A stretch of 64,000 nt of DNA from Euclidia mi (lineage: Eukaryota > Arthropoda > Insecta > Lepidoptera > Erebidae). Where the stretch lies: contig OX123182.2 of assembly GCA_944739405.2 (NCBI GenBank), positions 105,069,279-105,133,278 on the forward strand, given 5' to 3'. The notes under the pieces were generated by a model. It saw only the letters and a program-made list of their open reading frames with translations. It made no database searches and was not told the DNA's origin. Each line of letters starts with the position of its first letter. Within the stretch, counting starts at the first letter, position 1. Both the position numbers and the translations under genes were made by a program. This document shows, in pieces, positions 10,516-22,735 of the stretch.

Positions 10516-11438
10516 TATGTGGCAGTGTTGTAAAAATACCGTATAATACCAAAAGGCTATGTATTAAACCGGTATTTTATTATTACTTACGGTATTATTC
10601 GTATTTTATGTATTTTATATTCTGATTCAGTTTATAAGACCCTGCGATATTGCGACGAGTTCTAGTTTAAAACATTTAATATATTTTAAGTTTCGATTGT
10701 ATTCTTTGTTTTAGAATTACTAATTAATAATTTTGGAATTTTAACTTTTGGAAAAATTCATTGCAAAGCCCGAAATTCGTATCGTCTAAACACGTAGATA
10801 AATCACGTGTTTCTAAATTGGTCTCGATTTACACAAATCTTGGTGTTCCTGGCAGCACATTCGAAGTTAAAGAAAGTGGTGATGAAGATGATTTAGCTGA
10901 AAGTATGATGCTAGAATGCTTACTGCGTCGTCATCTACCGAGAACGTAGCAACACAAGAGGATTTAGATATGGAGGTAGAAGATCCTCTAAATCTCGGGT
11001 TTTCGAACTAGGAAGACAAAAGGCGTGGGCGACGTCTGTGATTTTCTTATGGATCTTGTATTAAGGTTCGGGCTTTACGTGTCTCCACGCAGAGAGGAAC
11101 ATAATGTAATTTAGAATAAATAGAGAGATGATTCAAATAACTTTAAGGACCCCTTTGCTCTAACGTACCTTAAATTGTTACGTGTATTTCTTTAAATCAT
11201 ATTTTGACCTTGTTTTTATGGTAATATTGTTGTAGCTAATAGTAATTATGGGTCGGGTTTCGAAACGCGTCGCTCGAATTTGAGGATATTGGTGGTGTAG
11301 GGGGCTTAAGGGAGTTAGTTTTAATCCTCTTAAAGTAATTTTGGATGCCGGAGTTGCGTCTAAATATTTTTAAACTATTTCCAAAAACTCTTCATTCAAA
11401 TATGAAAAATGGAACGTAATTTTAGGTTTTATGTGAAA

Positions 11439-11538
11439 GTAACTAAATAGGTTGTATTAGGTTCTATTTTGACCCTTAACGCGAAAATAGGAGCCCTACG
11501 AAGCAGGGCTCCGTCAACCTCAGTTTATTAAACTAGTG
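11439..11538. repeat. Direct repeat copy A with GAA-loop hairpin
   Basis: This ~100-base segment recurs at 11682-11782 with scattered differences. It contains TTTTGACCCTTAACGCG and the hairpin GGAGCCCTAC-GAA-GCAGGGCTCC, which has one mismatch in this copy. Confidence 0.8.
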
Positions 11539-11681
11539 GAATCAATAAAACCGATATTTAGGTTTTATGTAAAAACGTGAAACGAAACGCAACCGCCATC
11601 TTGTATGAATGGTATTGACAGCTAATGTCAAATTTGTGCCTCATTGCTTTCGAGTATCTAGGGTTAGGTGCGACTGTAATT

Positions 11682-11782
11682 AGTAACTAAATAGGTTATG
11701 TTAGGTTCTCTTTTGACCCTTAATCCGAAAATAGGAGCCCTGCGAAGCAGGGCTCCTCCAACCTTAGTTTATTTAACTAGTG
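11682..11782. repeat. Direct repeat copy B with GAA-loop hairpin
   Basis: Second copy of the segment at 11439-11538. Its hairpin has perfect 10-base arms (GGAGCCCTGC) around a GAA loop. Both copies end in AACTAGTG. The duplication lies inside the hAT-like element. Confidence 0.8.
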
Positions 11783-13804
11783 TGAAGAATGTGGAAGTTG
11801 GCAATGCCATACACACCGATGTCTGGAGTTTTTTTTTCCAGAGGAAACCAAGTATTTCCGGCAAGTGAAAATGGTGAGGGGTGGTTCCGAGACCTCCCCC
11901 CCTCCAATCACTCACAACCCCTAAAAACGGCGACGTATTTCGAAACCTTAACTGTAATTATTAATAATACAAACTTAAAATATAATTTCTTGCTTTATTC
12001 CTGTGCAATTCTACCGTATTCAGTATTTTCAATGATTTCTATGATCATTTACTTCAAAAATATAGAAGAATTGATTTATACATAAAATACCGTAGTAAAT
12101 GGTATAATACCGTATTATACGGTATTTTTCGTTTTATACATTTCAGTACAAATGGTATAATACCGCACTTACATCTCTAGGCACCACTGGCACCACACAT
12201 CAACGGCACGGAGTGAGCAGAATCGCTCCGCTTATGAAAGTTGGACCACACCATAAAATCATACGATGTTTGAGTGCAGATGTCCGGCAACTTACACGTG
12301 CCGCAGGCACGAACTCACCGCGTGATTTTTGTTCCTGGTGGACGACAAATGTCCTTGACGCGGCGTGCGCGGCGCGGGCGCAAGGCAGTCGGCGCGGAGC
12401 TACGACACACCGCTTCCAACCTGCTTAGAGCTTGTACAGTCACGAGCATAAATATATTAGTATGGGCAGATTAGCAAAAATATCTGTTCCGAGAACGGGT
12501 TCAATAATATCTGTCTGCATGTACGCAGCAAAAATATCTGACGTTATCAGGCAGCATAATAAAGTGGCATCAAAATGATGTGATGAAAATGCAAAAGCAT
12601 AAATATGTGACGTTACAGGTGGCAAAATGTTCCGACCCCCCCATGGAGAGCAAATATATGTATCGTTTTCTATTTCTGTAATTTGCATTGATTCCGCCAT
12701 AGAAGCACAAATATGTGACATCATCTAAGTGGCAATAATATCTGACATTATTTTATCTTCAATTTAATTTAAAATTCATACGAAATTATTAAAAAAATAA
12801 ATTTTATTTTACATTGTTTAAATATAAGCTGTCGTTTATATTTTATCCTACCATACCTAGGACAAACAGTGTAGGGTAAATTAGGGGTAAAAAGGGTATA
12901 CTCCATAATACTTATGGTATAAATGTCTTGTGAACTTGTTCTGGACACGCTCCAACATGACACCATACTTCTGTTCATGGGGCGCGCACACGACAGCACT
13001 ATGTTCAAGACATGTCCAATATCACGACCGAATTAAATTATTTATTCATTGTAGTGAGTAGATCAATTCTATCTACGGCTGCCGAGTAATAAGTTTAGGA
13101 ATAGGATATCGGACTGCCTAGTCAAATCAGTAACTTTTTGTCACCCGTCGAAACGCCAGTTTTGTATTTTATCAACTACTGTACTTTTTTATGCTTGTAT
13201 TTATATGAAATTTGCTGTAAGAGCAAAATTAAAATTCAAGAATATTTATAGTGGTGATTTGAGACAATATTTTTGATAAATGATAATATGCAATTTATTT
13301 TTAATACAGTCCGATCCCCTATTGTTTTTATAGTAATATATCAGGACCTATCTTATTTTTTTGGATTCCATTGGATTGACGATGAGTTATCGAACAGTAT
13401 CCATGTATGAAAACATACATGGATACTATTCGATGCAAATATTCCATTCATTGCTCTCGAATAACTCGTGAGTGGTTGTAAAGTTTATATTCAAAGAGAG
13501 GCCTTAAAGTTCATCAATTTCCCTTCAGAGAGCCCTGATTCAACCAATCAGAGCGCACATGGCGTTTGGTAATTGCTTACTTATTATTTTACACGTGAAT
13601 TCGTAAGTAAAGCCATATGCGAAAAGGTGGACGTAAAATAATACAATTTATCTCCCGTTTAGAATTTCGTAGTAAATTAATAAAGTTATCTTCCGGTGAC
13701 ATCTAATTACACATAATGAATTAAAATTGAGTAAATCCACCATTTGCATCATTACGTCCTGTAGCCTCTTTTGCATTGTAAAACTATATTAGCACACACT
13801 TGCG

Positions 13805-14110
13805 AGCCTCGGAGTGACTCCAAATGTCAAAGGTGTGACAACGTAGAAAATCATGAGTTCCAGCCAGAGTTGGATCCTATTGTTGAAACATTGAACGCCA
13901 CAGATTCTCAATGGGATTCAAATCAGGGCTCTCAGAAGGGAAATTGATGAACTTTAAGGCCTCTCTTTGAATATAAACTTTACAACCACTCACGAGTTAT
14001 TCGAGAGCAATGAATGGAATATTTGCATCGAATAGTATCCATGTATGTTTTCATACATGGATACTGTTCAATAACTCATCGTCAATCCAATGGAATCCAA
14101 AAAAATAAGT
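13805..14110 (-). pseudogene. Tc1-type transposase fragment
   Basis: Read on the minus strand, the centre of the foldback contains SPDLNPIENLW-like sequence, the signature holding the last catalytic acidic residue of DD34E Tc1 transposases, preceded by a degraded TREW-like helix. Stops interrupt it, and the mirrored part in the left arm ends just before the signature at 13540. It is the only hint of which transposase family the foldback derives from. Confidence 0.6.
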
Positions 14111-14439
14111 TAGGTCCTGATATATTACTATAAAAACAATAGGGGATCGGACTGTATTAAAATAAATTGCAAATTATCATTTATCAAAAAGATTGTCTCA
14201 AATCACCGCTATAAATATTCTTAAATTTTAATTTTGCTCTTACAGCAAATTTCATATAAATACAAGCATAAAAAAGTACAGTAGTTGATAAAATACAAAA
14301 CTAGCGTTTCGACGGGTGACAAAAAGTTACTGATTTGACTAGGCAGTCCGATATCCTATTCCTAAACTATTACTCGGCAGCCGTAGATAGAATTGATCTA
14401 CTCACTACAATGAATAAATAATTTAATTCGGTCGTGATA

Positions 14440-14841
14440 TTGGACATGTCTTGAACATAGTGCTGTCGTGTGCGCGCCCCATGAACAGAAGTATGGTGTC
14501 ATGTTGGAGCGTGTCCAGAACAAGTTCACAAGACATTTATACCATAAGTATTACGGAGTATACCCTTTTTACCCCTAATGTACCCTACACTGTTTGTCCT
14601 AGGTATGGTAGGATATAACGAATTGAGAGTACGTAGGGAATCTCATATTTAATTAGGCTGTTGCGTGGAATTGAATAATTATAATCCTGGAGTACTGCGA
14701 TGCCTTAGTCTCTATGTACCAGATCGATACGTATGGCGGCGGCGACGTCCACTACTGTTAGTTGTGCCAAACGCCAGGACCAACTTACTGGCAAAGTGTC
14801 CCATATCCAAGTCTATTAAAGTTATTAATATGATGAGCTAA
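14440..14841 (+). pseudogene. LINE reverse transcriptase C-terminal fragment
   Basis: In broken frames the right arm encodes LERVQNKFTRHLY, then LRVRREISYLIRLL, then PDRYVWRRRRRPLL and ARTNLL, ending at TAA. This order is the usual C-terminal tail of ORF2 in Jockey/CR1-like LINEs. Part of it (about 12840-13020) is mirrored in the left arm. It was therefore captured or inserted before the arms were duplicated. Confidence 0.6.
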
Positions 14842-15533
14842 AATGTTGACATATTTTGCTGTCACATGAGTGAATTGACAAAAATTACTATATACACACT
14901 GTCCTATTTTTGTTCTGAATATTGTAAGTAATTATAAGTTAAAAAGATGTTGCTTTTTTGTACTTTTTTTTTTTTTTTAATATAGTTCTATTTTTGTTTC
15001 ATTTTGTTACTTATTTAAGTTTTATGTATATATTGTTTGTTTTTTTATGTATAAAGTTAAGATATAGCGCACTATCGAATTGGGTTTACCTGTACTGATA
15101 GTTGTAAGTTAAAAAAAAAATATATAGTATAAAACGACAGCCTATGTTAAAACAATGTAAAATAAAATTATTTTTTTTAATAATTTCGTATGAATTTTAA
15201 ATTAAATTGAAGATAAAATAATGTCAGATATTATTGCCACTTAGATGATGTCACATATTTGTGCTTCTATGGCGGAATCAATGCAAATTACAGAAATAGA
15301 AAACGATACATATATTTACTCTCCTCGGGGGGTCGGAACATTTTGCCACCTGTAACGTCACATATTTATGCTTTTGCATTTTCATCACATCATTTTGATG
15401 CCACTTTATTATGCTGCCTGATAACGTCAGATATTTTTGCTGCGTACATGCAGACAGATATTATTGAACCCGTTCTTGGAACAGATATTTTTGCTAATCT
15501 GCCCATACTAATATATTTATGCTCGTGACTGTA

Positions 15534-15872
15534 CGCGTCGCGCTATATCATTGTTGCTAATTCATTTCATCTCTTTTGTATGGTTCATGTATAGTTTTAA
15601 ATTTATCTAATATATAATTTAATTTTCAATCATAATTATACTCTTCATTCTTCGCGTATCTTCTTGCTTCTTTCACCTTACGTCATTAAATACTTAGCTA
15701 TACCCGCTTGGTGAGTTAAAGTCAGTGCTTTAACCCATTCCCAGTCCCATGAACCATATGTGACTCAGGACAGTTGAATTTCTATTGTGTCTGGCGGTCG
15801 GACAGTGAAAGTGTTAATACGGGTTCAATTCCCGTAAGTAGTTAGTGTAGGCTTGTACTGGCATACACTACA
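15534..15872 (+). mobile_element. Terminal part of the gypsy 3' LTR
   Basis: It contains the T-arm-like 17-mer (15819-15835) and the TAGTTAGTGTAGGCT...ACTGGCATACACT block shared with the 5' LTR remnant, here without the hAT MITE. It ends ACTACA at about 15872. Confidence 0.6.
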
Positions 15873-17802
15873 GGCTTATAAAGTTTTATATTGTTAGTAT
15901 TTTATTATGCTAAATTGAGTATGCAATTTCTATCGGGATTAAATTAAAAGATAACAATATATTGACTGTACATATGTGTACTTTTAAGTCACTTAATAAA
16001 TATACAATAACATGCGTTAATTTTAGTTTTAGTGGTTATTCACATTCTTTTTAGGTTGTGTTTCAGGCAAGCGCTAGTATGTACATCCGTGATCATGGCA
16101 CTTGCATCAGTGCCGAAATATCGGCTAGCCCAAACAAAGGTACATGATAAACAATATATCCCAAAAGACAAATTAAAACGTAAATTAAGTATGTCATTCA
16201 ACGTCTTTGTTTTGTGCCTGAAAAAAGTAAATATTATAACAAACTTTACCGAAACATGTTATTTCCTGAGTAAAAATGTCCAGTTTAAATTTGCCAACTC
16301 ACATTAGCTCTAACCGCACCTTTACAGTATTACACGTAACCTCGGTACCGAGTCGCACATGCTCTAAATCACCTGGCTCTGTTTGGTCTTCCCAAGACAT
16401 CTAACTACGTAATGCAGGTGAAACTTCCCCAACCGATTTGATAAATTGTTGAGCCCCTGTCTCTTTGCACAAAGGATCGTACTATAGCCAAGTATTCAGG
16501 CTTTATGGTTATTGAAAGCTACAGCCTTCTTCTACGTCACTGAAAACCTCAGCATCTAAGGTCAAGGGGTATTCAGCACGTATTACATAGGAAATTTCAT
16601 TTTGTTTTATATCACTCCAGGGTCTAACAGAGATCTATTCCAACCTTATTTATTAGAATAGGCTCAAGACATGACTGGATTGAAATAAAGAGGACTCTAT
16701 TAGTAAGAGATATGGTACAAGTCCAATGAATTGATACTCTTGAGATAAAAGTGTATTATTTCGGAGCTTTGTGATTTGAAATGTGATATGGCGTAATTCC
16801 ATTCAATTCTATAATACTGATATTTGAATGGATGGGCAATATACAAGAATGCCATTAGAATATTCTCTTTCTGGGGACCCTGCAAGGTTGCAAGAATCTG
16901 TTCAGTAATAAGTTACGGTCAAATCAACTAGACTAAAGGTGACGTGGAATATCATGATCATATTAATAATCGTCATTTTGAATTTTCGTCTAGTGCTAGA
17001 TTTATTTACCCAAAGTAAAAATTTGATTTCACGCGCAATTATTTTTAATATTTCTTGTGTGCTACAAATTATTTCAATTCTCACACCTATATAAAGCTTC
17101 TAGAACTTCATTAGACATGGCGTGAACCACTACTCGCCAATATACTCCTTAATATCAAATAATACAGTAGACCTTACATATTTACAACATAAGTTCAATG
17201 AATGATAACGACTTTTGATAGGTAGATGTCCTTTCCTTTGCCAATGTATTGCTTTTATTTTATTTACAGATTATTCTCCAACTACTAAGCTGGCACACAC
17301 ATAGCACACATACATAAATCCATTCAATATTTAAACATCGAATTTCCATGAATCTTGTGCGTTACAAATACATGTAGACGTGACCAGATTCACCTTGATC
17401 ATATATCCATAAAGCATTTGCGTGTAACATTTATGTCGGGGCATTAATTGGGGCGGCCATCAAACAGAGTAATCTGGACCGTGTCAGGGGTAATTGGGAA
17501 GGAATTAGGACCGTTATTTTTTAATGCTGTTTGCCGACATTGCTTAATGGAAGTATTGGAACTCTTTGTACAAGTTAAATCCTGCCTATATTGACTGTGG
17601 CTTATTTTTTTTTTCTAAAACATTGGAACAAAAACATCTTCAAATATCAAATCAACGTTCTGTGAAACATTTTAGTTTTAATTTAATTTTTATAAAAATG
17701 CATAAAGGCTCTCTCAAAGCTATATTTATTATCCCCGCCCCAGCACTTCCTAATGCTGCGTAATGACCTGGTGTGAGTGGGTTCATTTCCTCTAAATGTG
17801 TT
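15873..17802. other. Anonymous DNA
   Basis: No domain or repeat structure was recognised. A 91-codon open frame at 16032-16307 has a hydrophobic start and a basic middle but no family I know. It is most likely a chance frame. Confidence 0.45.
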
Positions 17803-17995
17803 TACATAGTTAGCACTGGTATGCGTCTACTGATTGGAGGTCCAGGGTTCGATTCCCGGGTAAGACAAAAGTTTTACTGGGTTTTTACAAATTCTCAGTA
17901 GCAGCACGGAGTCTGGTGATGTGCCCGGTAGCGGCAACAGGCTCGCCCGCTATTACATGGGACCTAAAAATTCATGGCAAAATGTGCTTTGGGGA
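17803..17995 (+). mobile_element. tRNA-headed SINE copy 1 (3' deleted)
   Basis: A head with the B box GGTTCGATTCC is followed by the shared body AGTAGCAGCACGGAGTCTGG, CCCGGTAGCGGCAACAGGCTCG and ATGGGACCTAAAAATTCATGG. The end is shortened: the block that normally reads CCTACCCCTTCGGGGATACAGGCGTG is reduced to GGGGATACAAGCC. No ORF is expected in a SINE. Confidence 0.75.
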
Positions 17996-18934
17996 TACAA
18001 GCCTATAAAAAAGCATAAAATAATAATATGTATTGGAACATGACTTTGACATTTGACTAGGTATATCCAATGTGATGTTATTAAGTACCTTTCGGTAGAT
18101 AATGTAATGGATACTGACTGAGTTACCTATAGAGTTTCTGAACTCTTTAGAATAATCAGGAGTATCTTCACACAACTTGAAACTGAAAGTAAATTTGTGT
18201 TACCCCGAATTCAACACGCGCGATGCCGCGGGCAAAAGCTAGTATACTATAAATTAAACCACCCGTTATATTAATCAGAGGCAAAACTGGCGAGACTAGG
18301 CTATTATGATTTATCTAACACTTGAGATAAAAGGTGTCATGTGCACTGAGCTGGCAACATACATGGCAGGAGTCCAAATACATGTCGGCGGTGGAATTTT
18401 AACGAAAGCATTAAAGTAAAGACGAACAGCAAGAATAAATTTAAACCAAATCTCAATTGCATAAGATATATTCATGTGCGGTAGATTTGTCGATTGTTAG
18501 AATAAGGGATATCTGATTTAACCATTTAGAGTAACAGACTGTATGTCACCATTATTGTAGTCATCTATCTCGAAAACGGCTGCATCGATCACGATGTTAG
18601 GTACTTTAATTAATGAATGTGCGTGATCTCATGGGTCGTAAGATACTCACTGGAATGTCTTTTGGTGCATTATTATTTCAACTCTCCTTTGCGATTAGAT
18701 CTTTTGTATACTATTATTCATTGGTCTACAAAATTACTTTGTGTACCAGAGACAGATTTTGTTATTAATTACGTGTTATTACTGGCGCGCTTTATCTACG
18801 TATCTCGGGATCTTCATAACGATGCAAACTAATGCTACTAATTATCATAAGTCCAAGCCATCCAGATTAAGTCACGTACACACTAATAAAATTAATAAAT
18901 CCGGTTTGATTACATCATCGACTTCATCATCAGC
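17996..18934. other. Anonymous DNA
   Basis: Nothing recognised apart from short AT-biased open frames. Confidence 0.4.
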
Positions 18935-19110
18935 TTTATGCATATACTGCTGCTGGGCACGGGTTTCTTCTCACTATGTGAAGGGTAAGGCCATAGTCTA
19001 CCCCGCTGGCCAAATGCGGGTGACAGGATTCACGTGTCTTTCGAGAATATTATGGAAAACTCTCAACATGCATGTTTCCTAACGGTGTTTCCTTCACCGT
19101 TTATTATAAC
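18935..19110 (+). repeat. Dispersed LINE-like 3' repeat
   Basis: The block order CTGCTGGGCACGGGTTTC, TCTCACTATGTGAAGG, CCATAGTCTACC, GCGGGTGACAGGATTCACG and TTTCCTTCACCG is one I recall from lepidopteran genomes, where it trails non-LTR elements. A reverse copy lies at 25520-25690. No ORF accompanies it. Confidence 0.45.
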
Positions 19111-19819
19111 AAGCGATAATTAACAATTTAATACGTACCTACATGACTTCGAAAAGTCAGTGTTGCGCGCCGTGGATTCCAAATCCAACCATTTGCGTAG
19201 CAGTCTGTCGGTCTCTCTACTGAGCTGCCTCAAACATATCTTCTTTCGGCAAATTATTTTTATATACTTACATATCGTAGATTCAGTGAGTGATACTACG
19301 CAAACCACACGCACTTGACTAGTTTTCTTTATTAAACCGAGTATTGGCCTAACTGCAAACAATTTTAAAACGTCATAAGCTGAGTTCATGACTTCAACAA
19401 TGTATTTCGCCTCACGATCGTCATTGAAGTTCGTCAATATTGTTGAACTAAATAATTACAAAATACTTTAGATCAAAGATTTAGTGCTAAGTACTATTTG
19501 ATTACCGAATTTAGACGTAGTATTAATTAGTAGGTACATGTCACGTATCTGCTTTATATGTACGTAGTTGTGTGTGTCAATTGGCTTGCTTATTCAAATT
19601 AATTAAATGACTTTACATAGACTGATTGAAAATGAACGACCGATCTACAGCGGTGGTTAAAGGACACTGTATGCGTGATAGAACTTTAATAAGTTAATAT
19701 CATGTACATCATACAACCATTCGCTGTCCACTAATGGTCAAAGGTCTCTCATAATGTGCATCACAATAGCATCGTGAGTCAAAAGAAGGAGGTTGGCTTT
19801 CTATACCACGCGTGCCAGA
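19111..19819. other. Anonymous DNA
   Basis: An open frame of 105 codons on the minus strand (19120-19437) shows no known domain. Nothing else was recognised. Confidence 0.4.
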
Positions 19820-19950
19820 CGGGGACGCACAGGGTTTGATCTCGAGTTTCCCAACTCATGGCAAAGGCGGTATTTGCTTCGTGTGTTTTTTTTACCGCCG
19901 TCGGAATCAAATGGTGTATCCACACTTCGTATTTTTAATCCAACGTCACA
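19820..19950 (-). repeat. Degenerate 5' module of the composite SINE
   Basis: AGGGTTTGATCTCGAGTTT, then GGTATTTGCTTCGTGTG, line up with AGGGTTTGATGTCGAGTTT and GGTATTTGCATCGTGT in the composite SINE at 40305-40736. It is diverged and lacks the tRNA head. Confidence 0.45.
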
Positions 19951-20454
19951 CAAAAATTAATCATATACGGGAGTACTTCCGCCAAAGATGGAAAACCAGA
20001 CTGTTACTGAGTTGCCCTCAACTAACTGTTCACATGTTGTGACCCAAATCAAGTCATAGATCCATTTATTGAGACTTTGTGGCTTCTGTCATACATTATC
20101 TGGAAAAAAATTAGAAAGCCACTGCTGGTTACGTATAAGGTTTTAGTTACGGATCTGTTGTGATTGCGGCTCGAATGGATTGCAATTACATCTAAACTCA
20201 CTTAGGACAAACATTTTGCACAGGGTTTTCGGGATCTTTCTTAGCGGTATTCAAGACACTGAACTGTAATTTAGACATATCATAAAATCATCGCTGAACT
20301 TAAACTAATGAAGCTACAATCATGAAACTAAGGCTAAGCATTCCCCCATGTCACAGACTACTAAGGGAAGATATTTTTAAATATAAATAATATTTAAGGC
20401 GATTGACGTACGTTAGTACATATACAGATATCGGTGTATAAAGACTTCACTGGA

Positions 20455-20690
20455 CCACGGTAGCTGACTGCCTCTGGATAGTGTATGCGTCTGCTGATTG
20501 AAAGGTCCCGGATTCAGTTCCTGGGTTGTGCAAGTGTAACTGAGTTTTTCCGAATTCTTAGTAGCAGCACGGAGTCAGGAACGGCAATCGGCTCACCCAT
20601 ATTACGTTGGAGCCTAAAATTCATGAGGCAAAATGTCAGTGTAATAATACACCTTTGCCTAACCCTTCGGGAATAAAGGCGTGGCGATGT
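20455..20690 (+). mobile_element. tRNA-headed SINE copy 2 (diverged)
   Basis: It has the same body as the other copies (AGTAGCAGCACGGAGTCAGG, GGCAATCGGCTC, TTCATGAGGCAAAATG, CTTCGGGAATAAAGGCGTGGCGATG). Its B box is degraded (GGATTCAGTTCC), so it is an old copy unlikely to be transcribed. Confidence 0.75.
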
Positions 20691-22551
20691 AAAAATTATG
20701 CATTTAAGGGACAAAATATGTTTAAAAGAGTGAAACTGCGGGACATAGCTAGTAATATCTGAATTTCTACATTTATTTACACTAGCTACTAGCACATGAT
20801 AAAAATAAACCGCGCGATTCCTATCGTATTAAATGCATCTGGGAATTCTGTTACTCTTCATATTGCTACCATCCGAACAAATATTGAGTAAATAATATGG
20901 TTTTTCATACGGAGAGTCGGGATCGGTACAAAGAGCACAAGCACGAAAATGCTGTTATATGCCTAAGTGAACTAGATAATGCTTTTTGTTAGAGTACCTA
21001 ATAACAAGAAAGAATGGATATGGAACATCCAAATAGGGAAAACTATAAGTTTGTGGCTCATACTAATATTCCTGGGGTCAATGGTCACTCAATACTAGGT
21101 ACTCAGTAGGTCTTAAGGTGTAAAACCATACAATTCTTCATTGTTTTAGTAATTTCAGTTCTAGATTAGTTGCGAAAAGTGTAAAAGTGTACTCCATAGA
21201 TACACTAAAAAAAATATGCCCCTCTTGGACAAAGATTTAAAAAACTCCTCTCGGACTGAGCTTGCAAAACATACAAAAAGACATATGACTTGTAGAGGGA
21301 AAGTAAACCGAAGCTTCGAACAGCAAAATTATTTTTCATTTCATTTTCAAATAAAAAAATACCATAATTTCACAACAACATCTGTGTGCTCTCAAGTACA
21401 TCCGCAAACGCGACCGATGTAAGCCAATCAAAATAGATGTATTTATAAAATGACATGATATGAAATCCCGATAAATAACCTATGTCACAAACCAGAGGCA
21501 AACATGCATGTAACACAAAGGTCATTGACACGAGTATTCCATTTTACTGCAAACTTAAAACACTTTTTAACAAACATATTTACTGAAGCGAGAGATTTGT
21601 TGGATTTAACGCTATAATCCGCAAGCTACGTAACTCGACCCCAAAGAGCACGCAGCCCGCATAACATCCTGAGCACTCTGTGTGATAGATGCTCTGTGCG
21701 GTTCTAACTCACTGAATACGACTTCCCATGATTTGCGATCCAAGTCACAAGTTTTAATCGTCTGACGGTTTGGTAAAGCTTTGTCTGATACTGTATATCG
21801 GAATATTAATGTTGTATTGACATCATTGACAGCCTTGTTTTTACATAGGCGCGGTTGAGATTGTTACTACTTAGACATACTTAAAGGGCATGGCAACGTG
21901 GTCGTTGCATTTTGTGGACAATGATATTATTATTGCAATACGTAGCATAATGTCCATGAAAAACCATGCCGAATTGCCAGTATATAAAAAGGCTATATAT
22001 GTATATAAATATTTAATTTGATTTTAGTAAGAGTAACAAAAATATCAACAACAAATACACGCAATATTAAATAATTTATAAATGCCTAATCAACAATTCA
22101 CAGTACAGAACATCTTAACTAAACGAAACGAATAAAATTATGTATTACGAATAATAATCTGCTACATTCGAAACAAAGCAACCCAATATTCAGCCGAGAA
22201 CCTATCAAATAAAATGCCACAATAAAACCAACGAACAGTAAAATTAATCAAAGGAATCACAGTAAAATAATAGAATAAATCAGCTAACATCCAAACAAGA
22301 TAAAACCATAAAAACATGGAGAAAAACGACGCAATAACATTCTTTACATGATATTGAGAAACTATACGGAGGTACTATTTACATGAACGTCTATTTTATG
22401 AGGCTTCTATAAGGCTTGTAAACATATAGGCGGATCGCGATGCAATAATACAGCTGGATGATTCGCGAACTAGTAAGTATTTGAGCTTCGGTTTTTACGT
22501 CGCGATATGGTATGAACAAATATACTCCGTTCATGAGACGTCTTATATGAA
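20691..22551. other. Anonymous AT-rich DNA
   Basis: No gene or repeat family was recognised. The run from 22000 to 22340 is notably A-rich on the plus strand. Confidence 0.45.
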
Positions 22552-22735
22552 ACTAGAGGACGCCAGCAGCTACGCCTGCATTTTTTTTTAATTTACCCGT
22601 TTTGGCCGATCCCGTGGGAATTTCGGGAAATCCCTTCTTAGTGCACCCCTACGGTCCCCAAGGAACATACATGCCAAATTTCAACTTCCTGCGCTCATTA
22701 GTTTCGGCTGTAGCGTGTGTATATTAAGATAACTG
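22552..22735 (+). mobile_element. Lep1-like (Helitron-type) repeat copy
   Basis: It begins CTAGAGGACGCCAGCAGC and contains GGCCGATCCCGTGGGAATTT, TGCCAAATTTCAACTTCCTG and a TATATTAAGAT end. Copies at 42271-42478 (very similar) and 27151-27355 (diverged) share this order. CTAG-starting, coding-free repeats of this kind are recalled as Lep1/Helitron-like in Lepidoptera. Confidence 0.55.

Larger units (their letters stand above)
10523..12179. mobile_element. hAT-like non-autonomous element, 1.66 kb
   Basis: The left end CAGTGTTGTAAAAATACCG and the complement of the right end TAGAGATGTAAGTGCGG have the YAGNGNTGTAAN form seen at many hAT ends. Both ends carry repeated GGTATAATACC / ACCGTATTATACGGT palindromes. 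No transposase was recognised; a 62-codon open frame at 10761-10949 has an acidic stretch but no known domain. A clear 8-bp target duplication is missing, so one border may have been altered. Confidence 0.55.
12437..15531. mobile_element. Long-TIR foldback element, 3.1 kb
   Basis: The ends are exact inverted copies beginning CAGTCACGAGC, flanked by TA (12435-12436, 15532-15533), or by GTAC if read as a palindromic site. Left arm 12437-13540 and right arm 13921-15531 are near-identical inverted copies around a 380-bp centre. The right arm is about 510 bp longer (14616-15127), so the left arm carries a deletion. The CAGT start and TA target fit the Tc1/mariner superfamily, and a Tc1-type transposase relic lies in the centre. 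The arms also carry part of a LINE reverse transcriptase. No intact transposase remains. Confidence 0.85.
10518..15872 (+). mobile_element. Inferred 3' LTR of the gypsy element, split by two insertions
   Basis: TGTGG after the polypurine tract is taken as the LTR start. The LTR seems to continue as GGCACCACTGGCACC at 12180-12436 and again from 15534 to 15872, where it matches the 5' LTR remnant and ends in ACTACA. The two gaps are the hAT-like element (10523-12179) and the foldback element (12437-15531). Joining the outer pieces across the foldback is well supported by its TA duplication; the hAT join is weaker because no 8-bp duplication is visible. Confidence 0.5.

Noticed and set aside
11455..11720. 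Insect telomere repeats (TTAGG)n
   Set aside because: Only scattered TTAGG words occur; there is no tandem run.
12440..15528. Two nearly identical predicted proteins of about 90 residues, one on each strand
   Set aside because: They are the mirrored ends of the foldback element, not a gene pair.
15259..15528. Coding potential of the foldback right end
   Set aside because: The reading is dictated by the inverted repeat and begins without a conserved domain.
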